Positions 54,376 to 64,000 of a stretch of 64,000 bases of DNA are shown in pieces. The position numbers and the translations under genes were made by a program. Within the stretch, counting starts at the first letter, position 1. Each line of letters starts with the position of its first letter. The notes under the pieces are model-generated. The model ran no database searches, was not told where the DNA came from, and saw nothing but the letters and a program-made list of their open reading frames with translations. The stretch spans positions 186,001 to 250,000 of the forward strand of contig MWTB01000004.1 of NCBI GenBank assembly GCA_002050275.1. The letters are read 5' to 3'. Source of the stretch: Anaerolineae bacterium UTCFX1. Lineage in GTDB: Bacteria > Chloroflexota > Anaerolineae > Anaerolineales > Villigracilaceae.

Positions 54376-56598
54376 ATGAAAACCTGGATTAAACGCATCT
54401 TGCTAGCCTTAGGAGCAATCGCCCTCTTTGGGATTTTCTACGCCGCATTCGCCCCGCTGCCATTCGACAAACTGCCCTCGCGCGATAAATGGGGCGCCGG
54501 CGCCAGCGGCGTGCTTCCCGCTTATAGCGGGCTGCAGCGCGAGTTTCCGCCTTTGAATGGCGACGTTACGCCCGACAAAACTCAATTGGGACGGCTGTTA
54601 TTCTTCGACCCAATCCTTTCAAAAAATCAGGATATTTCTTGCGCAACCTGCCACAACCCCAGCCTCGGCTTCAGCGACGGTTTGCAAACGGCGCAAGGTT
54701 CAAACGGCGAACGCCTTGCGCGTAATACGCCCACGCTCTGGAATGCCGGCTATGAATCAAAACTTTTCTGGGATGGTCGCGCCGACTCGCTGGAAGCGCA
54801 AATGTCCGTCCCGCTTCACGCTGAGAACGAAATGGCTGGAGACAGCGTAGAAACTATTGCCCGCTTAAGCGCAATTCCCGAATACGCCCAACTTTTCGAA
54901 AAAGCCTTCGGCAAAGACGCGGTCACAATGGCAAACGTGCAATCTGCGATCGCTTCATTTGAGCGGACGCTTATCTCTAAAGACAGCCCTTTCGATAAAT
55001 ACGCCGCCGGTCAGTTCGACGCGCTTACCGCGCAACAACGTCGCGGCTTGAATCTCTTCCGTTCAGCAGCGACGCGCTGTTTTGAATGTCATGCCGCGCC
55101 AACTTTCGGCTCGAACGATTTCTTCGTCACCGGGGCGCCCGACTTGGACGGATTCCCACACGACGCCGGGCGCGCCGCCGTCGTCAGCGATGGGAAAGAC
55201 GGCGCGTTCAAATCGCCTACGTTGCGCAACATTGCGTTGAGCGGACCATACATGCATAACGGCGCCTTCGCCACCCTAGACGACGTGTTATGGTTCTATG
55301 AGAAAGGCGGCGGAAGCGAATTCGGTTTGGAAGTAGATCGGCATATCATCCCCATCGAGTTGAGCGAACAGGAACACAACGACCTGATCGCGTTCTTGTA
55401 TGCATTGACCGACGAAAGCGCCATGCCCGAAATTCCCAAATCTGTGCCATCGGGCTTACCGGTGGTAGAGCAAGCTCCCAACTTGGGGCGCGAAGTTGCA
55501 AAACAGATGAACGTCGAGGCGGCTGGAGCGGGCGTTTCGGCGCATACGCCGACGACGGTCCGCGTAGGACCGCACGAGACGATCCAGCAGGCGATTGATC
55601 GTTCGGGTCCAGGCGATACGATTGAAGTCCCCTATGGGATTTATCGCGAAGCGGTAGCGCTCGATTGGAGCAACGTCACACTAGTCGGCATTCCCAACGC
55701 TAAGGGAGAATGGCCCGTATTTGACGGCGAGGGAACCCGTTCAGACGGCGTAGTCGCTTCAGGCAATAATTTCGAAATGTATAATTTTGCTGTAAAAAAT
55801 TACACCTCGAACGGCGTGCTGGTAGAAGGCGCGACCGGCGTATATTTACACGATATGTATATTGAGAATACCGGCGTATACGGCGTGTATCCTGTCCGTT
55901 GTACCGATGTACTGATCGAACGCATTGAAGCGACGCTGATGAACGACGCCGCAGTGTACGCCGGCAAGTCGGAAAACGTAGTCATTCGCGATACGCTGAC
56001 ATACGGGAACGTGGTCGGTGTTGAATTGGAAAACACGGTCAACGGCGAGGTATACAACAACGTGGCGCGCGACAACACTGTCGGTATTTTCATCGATCTC
56101 TTACCGCAACTACCCTCGAAAGTTTCTTTGTACACTAAAGTGTACGATAACGTCGTTGAGAACAATAACGGCGCGAATTTCGGCAAACCCGGTTCTGCGG
56201 TATCGCTCATCCCGCCGGGCACGGGCATCCTTGTCTTAGCGGCGGACGAGGTGGAAGTGTACAATAACACGATCCGCGGCAATAAATCGGGCGGCTTGGC
56301 TGTGTTCAATTTGACGATCGGTTTCGCCTCCAATGAAATTGACGTAGGTCCGAATCCTGAACATGTATACGCGCATGGTAATCTTTACGAAAACAACGGC
56401 TACAACGCCGATCCCTTCGTGAAGAATATGCTCGGCAAAGGATTCGATATCATTTGGGATGCCAACGGCGCAGACAATTATTTCGACGAGAAAGTTTCAT
56501 CGTCTTTCCCGCCTTTCTTGCCCAAGAGTTCGTGGCCCCAACCTTTGTATAACCTCTACTGGAGATTCTTCAATTTCATTGTTAAGGCGGCGGGGTAA
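54376..56598 (+). CDS. Di-heme cytochrome c peroxidase (MauG-like) fused to a parallel beta-helix
   Basis: Residues about 50-360 are a di-heme peroxidase with CATCH (89-93) and CFECH (235-239) and the RNTPTLWNAGY block; residues about 395-740 are a right-handed parallel beta-helix of the NosD/pectate-lyase class (IQQAIDRSGPGDTIEVPYGIY, then repeated YNN / VYNN turns). One membrane segment (7-29) anchors it. A peroxidase and a sugar- or surface-binding helix in one chain is unusual. It ends a three-gene electron-transfer unit. Confidence 0.88.
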   Translation: MKTWIKRILLALGAIALFGIFYAAFAPLPFDKLPSRDKWGAGASGVLPAYSGLQREFPPLNGDVTPDKTQLGRLLFFDPILSKNQDISCATCHNPSLGFSDGLQTAQGSNGERLARNTPTLWNAGYESKLFWDGRADSLEAQMSVPLHAENEMAGDSVETIARLSAIPEYAQLFEKAFGKDAVTMANVQSAIASFERTLISKDSPFDKYAAGQFDALTAQQRRGLNLFRSAATRCFECHAAPTFGSNDFFVTGAPDLDGFPHDAGRAAVVSDGKDGAFKSPTLRNIALSGPYMHNGAFATLDDVLWFYEKGGGSEFGLEVDRHIIPIELSEQEHNDLIAFLYALTDESAMPEIPKSVPSGLPVVEQAPNLGREVAKQMNVEAAGAGVSAHTPTTVRVGPHETIQQAIDRSGPGDTIEVPYGIYREAVALDWSNVTLVGIPNAKGEWPVFDGEGTRSDGVVASGNNFEMYNFAVKNYTSNGVLVEGATGVYLHDMYIENTGVYGVYPVRCTDVLIERIEATLMNDAAVYAGKSENVVIRDTLTYGNVVGVELENTVNGEVYNNVARDNTVGIFIDLLPQLPSKVSLYTKVYDNVVENNNGANFGKPGSAVSLIPPGTGILVLAADEVEVYNNTIRGNKSGGLAVFNLTIGFASNEIDVGPNPEHVYAHGNLYENNGYNADPFVKNMLGKGFDIIWDANGADNYFDEKVSSSFPPFLPKSSWPQPLYNLYWRFFNFIVKAAG

Positions 56599-56613
56599 GA
56601 GGAGTATCTTTTC

Positions 56614-57153
56614 ATGCATCGCCTCTTCCCCGTTTCTGTGAAAGATAATATTTTCCTCGAATATAAAAATACGCCCATTGGAGCGTTGCTCGAATATCAC
56701 AACCTCGGCACAGAGCATGAGCCCTACGCGCAAGCGCAACTGCTGATCGGCATGTGCATGGATAGCCGCAAGCATTTGCACATCCCCGATAATTTCGCGT
56801 ACATTATCCGCACAGGCGGAGCGAATTTACGCTACAGCGAATTCAAGGTTTCCTACGCCATCGCGGTAGGAGGCGTGCAGTATATTGCGTTGATCGGTCA
56901 TGATCAGTGCGGGATGGTCAACTTGATGTCGAACAAAGAGGCGTTCGTTCAAGGTTTGATTGAGCGGGCGGGCTGGGAACGCGAGCTAGCCGAACAGCAC
57001 TTCACCAATTTCGTTCCCATGTTCGAGATCGGCAACGAGATAGATTTCGTCATCAGCGAGGCGCAGCGATTACGGCAAAGATATCCGAAAATACAAGTCG
57101 CACCGTTGTTGTACAAGGTGGAAGATAATTTATTGTATCAAGTGAAAGAATAA
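56614..57153 (+). CDS. Beta-class carbonic anhydrase-like protein
   Basis: The 179-residue protein has the zinc and active-site residues of beta carbonic anhydrases: Cys48 with Asp50 and Arg52 (CMDSR), His96 and Cys99 (GHDQC). It should interconvert CO2 and bicarbonate. It follows the beta-helix peroxidase gene by 15 nt with GAGG upstream. Related proteins without activity are known, so the activity is inferred from residues only. Confidence 0.88.
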   Translation: MHRLFPVSVKDNIFLEYKNTPIGALLEYHNLGTEHEPYAQAQLLIGMCMDSRKHLHIPDNFAYIIRTGGANLRYSEFKVSYAIAVGGVQYIALIGHDQCGMVNLMSNKEAFVQGLIERAGWERELAEQHFTNFVPMFEIGNEIDFVISEAQRLRQRYPKIQVAPLLYKVEDNLLYQVKE

Positions 57154-57163
57154 GCGTTAAAAC

Positions 57164-58249
57164 CTACGTCGTTGTCTTCAACGCCGAACGGATCATCAAA
57201 AACTCGGTGATGTTCTCCGCGGTGATCAATCCGATAAATTGACCGGCATGCACAACCGGCAGCGTTTTCGCTCCCGCTTCTTGCAGACGCATGAGGGCTG
57301 ATTCGACCATATCATGCGAATCAACGCTGGGCAGGTTCTTGCGCATCACACTAACGACCGACGCGCTTTGTCCATGCTGAGAGAGCGCGGCGATAAACGC
57401 ATCGCGTTCAAGGATGCCCATCACAACGCCGTTCGCGTCCACCACGGGGAAATCATGTTGCGAACCAGCCAGAATCAATCCGACCGCCTGCGCGAGCGTA
57501 TCGCGAGGCGAGAGCGTCTTGTAATCGGTCATCATGGCGCGCGTAACTGGAATCCCGCCGAGCGAATCTTTCATCAGCGCCATGCTGGCTTCCTGAGAAG
57601 CCCCAATATATACAAAGAACGCAATGAACAGCAAAAACGGATTGCTGAACAAACCGATGAATCCAAACAAAAAGGCGATTCCTTGACCAATATTCGCCGC
57701 TACCTGCGTCGCGTGAACGTAATCCATACGCATGGCAAGCAGAGCGCGCAAGACGCGTCCGCCGTCCATAGGGAAAGCGGGAATTAAGTTGAAGAGTACT
57801 AACGCCACATTGACGATCATCAGTCGCGCAAAAAAAGAGCCAGAAGCGATAGTTGCGCCGGTGAGCGTCGTTAGAGCCTTCGTGGGAGCGAGAGCCACGA
57901 ACAACAACGCAGCAATGACCACGTTGACGGCGGGTCCCATCAGCGCAACCCATAATTCTTCAATGGGCTTATCAGGCATACGCTCCAAACGCGCCACGCC
58001 GCCGATAGGATAAAGCGTAATGTCGCGGGTTTTTATCCCATATTTGCGGGCGGTCAATGCGTGGCCGTATTCATGCAAAACAACGCATAGAAAAAGGGCA
58101 AGGATAAACAACACACCGCTTAATACTTGAGCGAGCGTTCCATGTTCGAGCCAGTAACTATACCCAACCCAACCGATCAATAGAAGAAACGTAGCGTGAA
58201 TATATACATCAATGCCTAAAAAACGGCCTAACTTCCACTGCCATTTCAT
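57164..58249 (-). CDS. Site-2-protease-family membrane metalloprotease with CBS domains
   Basis: The 361-residue protein has about six membrane segments, the zinc motif HEYGH (59-63) and NLIPAFPMDGGR with the third ligand Asp, followed by two CBS domains (about 240-355). Such M50 proteins cut substrates inside the membrane, and the CBS pair suggests control by adenine nucleotides. AGGAG stands 7 nt upstream of the ATG. It converges with the carbonic anhydrase gene. Confidence 0.9.
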   Translation of the reverse strand: MKWQWKLGRFLGIDVYIHATFLLLIGWVGYSYWLEHGTLAQVLSGVLFILALFLCVVLHEYGHALTARKYGIKTRDITLYPIGGVARLERMPDKPIEELWVALMGPAVNVVIAALLFVALAPTKALTTLTGATIASGSFFARLMIVNVALVLFNLIPAFPMDGGRVLRALLAMRMDYVHATQVAANIGQGIAFLFGFIGLFSNPFLLFIAFFVYIGASQEASMALMKDSLGGIPVTRAMMTDYKTLSPRDTLAQAVGLILAGSQHDFPVVDANGVVMGILERDAFIAALSQHGQSASVVSVMRKNLPSVDSHDMVESALMRLQEAGAKTLPVVHAGQFIGLITAENITEFLMIRSALKTTT

Positions 58250-58361
58250 TTCCTATCTCCTTTACTTTCCGCGAGCATATTCCCCGCCTGTTAAAAGATC
58301 GTCATATTTTCATGAGAGTCGCGTAGAGCGCGGGCTTACCGACAGGCTAAGGTCGGTTATG

Positions 58362-59573
58362 TTATTTTATAATGCCCAAATTTTTTCCCGCTTCGCCGAT
58401 GACGTCCATCGCGCGTTCAATCTCGCTAGGGTCATGCGTAGCCGTGACGGTAGCGCGCAGGCGGGCGAGCCCTTCTGGCACAGCGGGCGAAACGACCGGC
58501 AACACAAAGACGTCGTTCAATTGCGCCTCGCGCGTCATGGCAAACGCCGCCTCATCCGTGCCGCATAAGACTGGAACAATTGCCGTCTCAGTGAGCATCG
58601 TATCGAATCCCATACTTTTGAGACCGCCGATAAACTGTTTCGTATTCTGATTCAACCGTTCAATGCGCCAAGGTTCGTCGAGAATAACCTTAAATGCTTC
58701 GTTCGCGGCTGCGGCTTGCGCGGGCGGCAATGCGGCGGAAAAGATGTACGCGCGACTGGCGTGACGCAAGTAGGTGATAATTTCCTTATTAGCGGCGACA
58801 TATCCGCCAACCGACGGGATCGTCTTGCTCAAGGTGCCCATCTTAATATCAATGCCGCCATAAAAATCAAAGTGTTCTTCAATGCCGCGTCCGGTCTTGC
58901 CAAGCACGCCAATCGAATGGGCTTCGTCAATCATCAGCCAGGCGTTATATTTTTTGCATAATTCCACTATTTTCGGCAGATCAATAATATCGCCGTCCAT
59001 ACTGAAAACCGAATCGGCGATGACCAGTTTAGACACATCGCTAGGGGCGTTTCTCAGCAGACCTTCAAGATGATCCGTTTCGTTATGGCGAAAGCGGCGA
59101 AACTCTGCGCCAGACATCAAACAGCCGTCCACAATGGAAGCGTGATTTAACTTATCTGAAAAAACATAATCGCCGCGCCCCATCAAGGTAGAAACAACCG
59201 TCAAATTGGTAGCGTAGCCCGATGAATATGTAATGGCAGACTCGGCGCTCTTGAAATTCGCAATAGTCTCTTCAAGTTCGTTATGAATTGTCAAAGTCCC
59301 CGCCAGCGTGCGGACTCCGTTCGTGCCGGTGCCAAACTTATCTATGGCGGCTTTAGCGGCGGCGTTGATGCGCGGGTGGTTAAGCAAGCCCAAGTAGCCG
59401 TATGAAGCGTACATTCCCATCACGCGCCCGTGCACGCGCACCTTTGAGTCGCTGAGGAGTTCTTCTACGGGCTGGTTATAAAAATACAAGTCATGTTCTT
59501 TGAGCATGGAAACGCGATCATTCATCGCTTTGACGCGACGCGCAACGGCATCGTCAATAGTTTGCAAGTCCAT
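58362..59573 (-). CDS. Alpha-oxoamine synthase family aminotransferase
   Basis: The 403-residue PLP enzyme has SYGYLGLLNHP, GTGTNGVRTLAGTLTIHNELE, HASIVDG and the PLP-lysine block KMGTLSKTIPSVGGYVA. This family includes 8-amino-7-oxononanoate synthase, 2-amino-3-ketobutyrate CoA ligase and serine palmitoyltransferase; the sequence alone does not decide which. GGAGG lies 7 nt before the ATG. No biotin or sphingolipid genes are next to it, so the pathway is open. Confidence 0.85.
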   Translation of the reverse strand: MDLQTIDDAVARRVKAMNDRVSMLKEHDLYFYNQPVEELLSDSKVRVHGRVMGMYASYGYLGLLNHPRINAAAKAAIDKFGTGTNGVRTLAGTLTIHNELEETIANFKSAESAITYSSGYATNLTVVSTLMGRGDYVFSDKLNHASIVDGCLMSGAEFRRFRHNETDHLEGLLRNAPSDVSKLVIADSVFSMDGDIIDLPKIVELCKKYNAWLMIDEAHSIGVLGKTGRGIEEHFDFYGGIDIKMGTLSKTIPSVGGYVAANKEIITYLRHASRAYIFSAALPPAQAAAANEAFKVILDEPWRIERLNQNTKQFIGGLKSMGFDTMLTETAIVPVLCGTDEAAFAMTREAQLNDVFVLPVVSPAVPEGLARLRATVTATHDPSEIERAMDVIGEAGKNLGIIK

Positions 59574-59648
59574 AAAGGAACCTCCAAAAGAGAATAACGC
59601 AAGTGTACCAGAGAGTAAGAAAAGTTTTGATAATTCGCGCCGACATTT

Positions 59649-61301
59649 CTAACAGAATTTACATCCGCGCTTCTCCGCCGCGACGATAGCCTGGTCGCTG
59701 GACCAAAAGAAATTTTTCTCTCCGATGGCATCCACGAGTCCGCCGCGCTTCATCATGTTGTAGGCATTGTCATGGATACCCGCAAACATAAGCGTTCCGC
59801 CTCGTTGATGCAAGCGTTCATGCAGACGATGGATCGCTTCGATACCCGCCGTGTCTATTAGCGAGACGCCGCGCATCGAAAGGATCAACGCGTGCGTGTC
59901 TTTCAAGTTTTGAAACGCCTCGTTGAATTGACCCGTCGCAGCAAAGAACAGCGGACCCGTGAGGAACGCCACACGGACATGCTTGCATTTACCCTCCGTT
60001 TCGATCCCTTTTCGCTTAAGGCGTTCGGTGTCCACTTCTTGCACTTCGATGTCAATGCTGGCAATTTTATTGAGGAAGACCGCGCCCGCGAGGAACGAAC
60101 CGATGAGGATGGCTTGCGTCAAGTCGAGGACGACAGTGGCGAGCATCGTCACGATGAAGGCGATCATATCGGTCTTGAAGCGTTTGCCGAAGATGAATTT
60201 GATCGCGTCCCATTCGTTCATGCGGACGGCGGTCATCATCAACACGCCTGCCAACGCCGCCAAAGGGATGCGGCTCATCAAAGGCGCGAGCAGGAACATG
60301 GAGAGCAACAATCCCACCGCGTGGATGATACTGACGAGGCGCGTCTGTCCGCCCGATTTGATTCCCACACTCGAACGCGCGATCGCCGCCGTCGCGGGGA
60401 CTCCGCCAAAGAACGGGATGAGTATGTTGCCCACGCCTTGCGCGATCAACTCTTGATTCGCTTGCAGGCGCACGCCCGTCATGTTCGAGCCGACGGCGCC
60501 GCACAACAACGATTCGATCGCGCCAAGCGCCGTGATGGCAAGAGTCGGCGCGATGAATTCGGAGAGATTCGACCAGGGGACATTGGCGAGGCTAAGGCGG
60601 TCTTGGAGGAGCAATGTTTGAGGGATACTTCCGATGACGGGGGCGGACCAGTTCAAAGTCCAGTTAAGAAGCGTGGCGAGGATAATGCCGAGGAGCGATG
60701 CAGGGAATCGCGCCGTCCACTTTTTGGGCATGAAGAGCATAGTCACAATCACGATCGATCCGAGAACCAGAGAGTGGAGACTGGGGACGAATCCGCCATG
60801 AAAATATCCGATGATCTTTTGCGCGGCGGTTTCTGTGGCGGGAGTTTTGACGCCGAGGAAGTTGTCAATTTGACCGATGAAGATGATGAGCGCGATGCCC
60901 GAGGTGAATCCGCTGATGACGGCGGAGGGAATGAAGGCAATGAAGCGACCGAGGCGCAGTATGCCGATGACGAGCAGAAGAATGCCCGAAAGCAAACCCG
61001 CGACCCAGATGCCCTCGAGCCCGTAGCGTTGAACGAGGACGATCAGCACGGCAGACATGGCGCCTGTGGGTCCGCTGATCTGGAACGGCGCGCCCGTGAG
61101 CGCTCCCATGATGAAGCCCGCGAGGATGGCGGTGACCAGTCCCGCCGCGGCGGTCGCGCCAGACGCGACTCCGAACGCCAGCGCGAGCGGAAGCGCGACC
61201 GCGGCAACGGTGAGACCCGCCAGCAGGTCTTGTTGAAATTTGGCAAGTGAATAGCCAGCGAACTCGTCCTTGTACAGGCGAGCGAGACTTCTTCTTGGCA
61301 T
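59649..61301 (-). CDS. SulP-family anion transporter with STAS domain
   Basis: The 550-residue protein has about twelve membrane segments (DLLAGLTVAAVALPLALAFG, GAPFQISGPTGAMSAVL) and a C-terminal STAS domain (ILSMRGVSLIDTAGIEAIH), the SulP/SLC26 architecture. It could carry sulfate, bicarbonate or another anion. ATG 61301 is chosen because GGAG is 8 nt upstream; the longer frame to 61340 is rejected. It ends with Cys residues (RGCKFC). The bicarbonate possibility is noted because a carbonic anhydrase lies 2.5 kb away, but they are not in one operon. Confidence 0.9.
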   Translation of the reverse strand: MPRRSLARLYKDEFAGYSLAKFQQDLLAGLTVAAVALPLALAFGVASGATAAAGLVTAILAGFIMGALTGAPFQISGPTGAMSAVLIVLVQRYGLEGIWVAGLLSGILLLVIGILRLGRFIAFIPSAVISGFTSGIALIIFIGQIDNFLGVKTPATETAAQKIIGYFHGGFVPSLHSLVLGSIVIVTMLFMPKKWTARFPASLLGIILATLLNWTLNWSAPVIGSIPQTLLLQDRLSLANVPWSNLSEFIAPTLAITALGAIESLLCGAVGSNMTGVRLQANQELIAQGVGNILIPFFGGVPATAAIARSSVGIKSGGQTRLVSIIHAVGLLLSMFLLAPLMSRIPLAALAGVLMMTAVRMNEWDAIKFIFGKRFKTDMIAFIVTMLATVVLDLTQAILIGSFLAGAVFLNKIASIDIEVQEVDTERLKRKGIETEGKCKHVRVAFLTGPLFFAATGQFNEAFQNLKDTHALILSMRGVSLIDTAGIEAIHRLHERLHQRGGTLMFAGIHDNAYNMMKRGGLVDAIGEKNFFWSSDQAIVAAEKRGCKFC

Positions 61302-61394
61302 AAGTTGTTCTCCGAAAAAAGTAATTTCACAAAGGCTCACTGCTCCCCCAAGGCGTCCTTTGTGTCAACGGCGGGATTGTATCACGAGAGGTTT

Positions 61395-61427
61395 AGACCT
61401 CGGAGATTTTTGAAATCTCCGAGGTCT
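61395..61427. repeat. Perfect 15-bp palindromic repeat (AGACCTCGGAGATTT)
   Basis: AGACCTCGGAGATTT and its complement flank a 3-nt loop. It lies 3 nt beyond the stop of ligA and can act as a terminator for it. The same kind of sequence is common as an intergenic repeat elsewhere, which is inference here. Confidence 0.7.
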
Positions 61428-61430
61428 CCG

Positions 61431-64000
<2,570 letters not shown>

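Noticed and set aside
59892..61250. 452-codon open frame on the plus strand opposite the SulP gene
   Set aside because: Its product is extremely charged (Glu/Asp/Arg/His-rich) with no domain, and it is the mirror of a well-supported membrane transporter.

Overview
The window looks like a chromosomal segment of an Anaerolineae-type Chloroflexota bacterium. The evidence is the gene content (multi-GAF histidine kinases, paired M29 aminopeptidases, DUF4388/GTPase genes, a TPP-controlled thiamine uptake operon), a moderate GC content, and many short dispersed repeats of the kind seen in these genomes. This placement is inference from gene content; no marker gene here fixes the taxonomy. No phage, transposase, CRISPR array or rRNA was seen. 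The only tRNA found is tRNA-Glu(CTC) at 11124-11196.

Layout. 1-16.9 kb is housekeeping and metabolism: a partial histidine kinase, an acetyltransferase-like protein, two M29 aminopeptidases around a Nudix hydrolase and a fused dehydrogenase/oxidoreductase, a rhodanese, alpha-glucan phosphorylase, tRNA-Glu, a queuosine-precursor transporter, a DUF4153/DUF4173 membrane protein, phosphofructokinase and small membrane proteins. A tiny transcription unit with an 18-codon ORF sits at about 13.92-14.11 kb. 16.9-22.1 kb (minus strand) is a thiamine operon: TPP riboswitch, thiN, a ThiB-like lipoprotein, a fused permease, an ATPase and a DUF402 gene. 22.1-36.4 kb (minus strand) is a tight nine-gene operon with a clear promoter at 36398-36426: DUF4388 protein, Ras-like GTPase, alpha/beta hydrolase, left-handed beta-helix protein, acyl-ACP-reductase-like protein, response regulator with a degenerate GGDEF domain, a 2477-residue kinase with about eleven GAF domains, a single-domain response regulator, and a second hydrolase lacking its nucleophile serine. 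I consider this the best candidate for an undescribed system.

36.5-41.5 kb holds a gluzincin peptidase, a peptide-binding protein, a LysM lipoprotein and an aldo/keto reductase. 41.6-50.2 kb is a cytochrome c maturation operon (ccmE, F, H, G, zinc-ribbon gene, cytochrome, ccmA, B, C, D) in which CcmE carries Cys rather than His as the heme-binding residue. 50.3-57.2 kb has a lytic transglycosylase, a membrane iron-sulfur oxidoreductase, two more c-type cytochromes (one fused to a parallel beta-helix) and a carbonic anhydrase. These plausibly form an electron-transfer module that uses the Ccm products. 57.2-64 kb carries a site-2 protease, an alpha-oxoamine synthase, a SulP transporter, ligA and the start of nadD.

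Two themes cut across the window. First, several genes have a -10 hexamer only 6-7 nt before the start codon, which predicts leaderless mRNAs; two divergent pairs share an almost symmetrical -10 box. Second, short repeats occur not only between genes but in frame inside coding sequences (the fused oxidoreductase, the thiamine ATPase, ligA).
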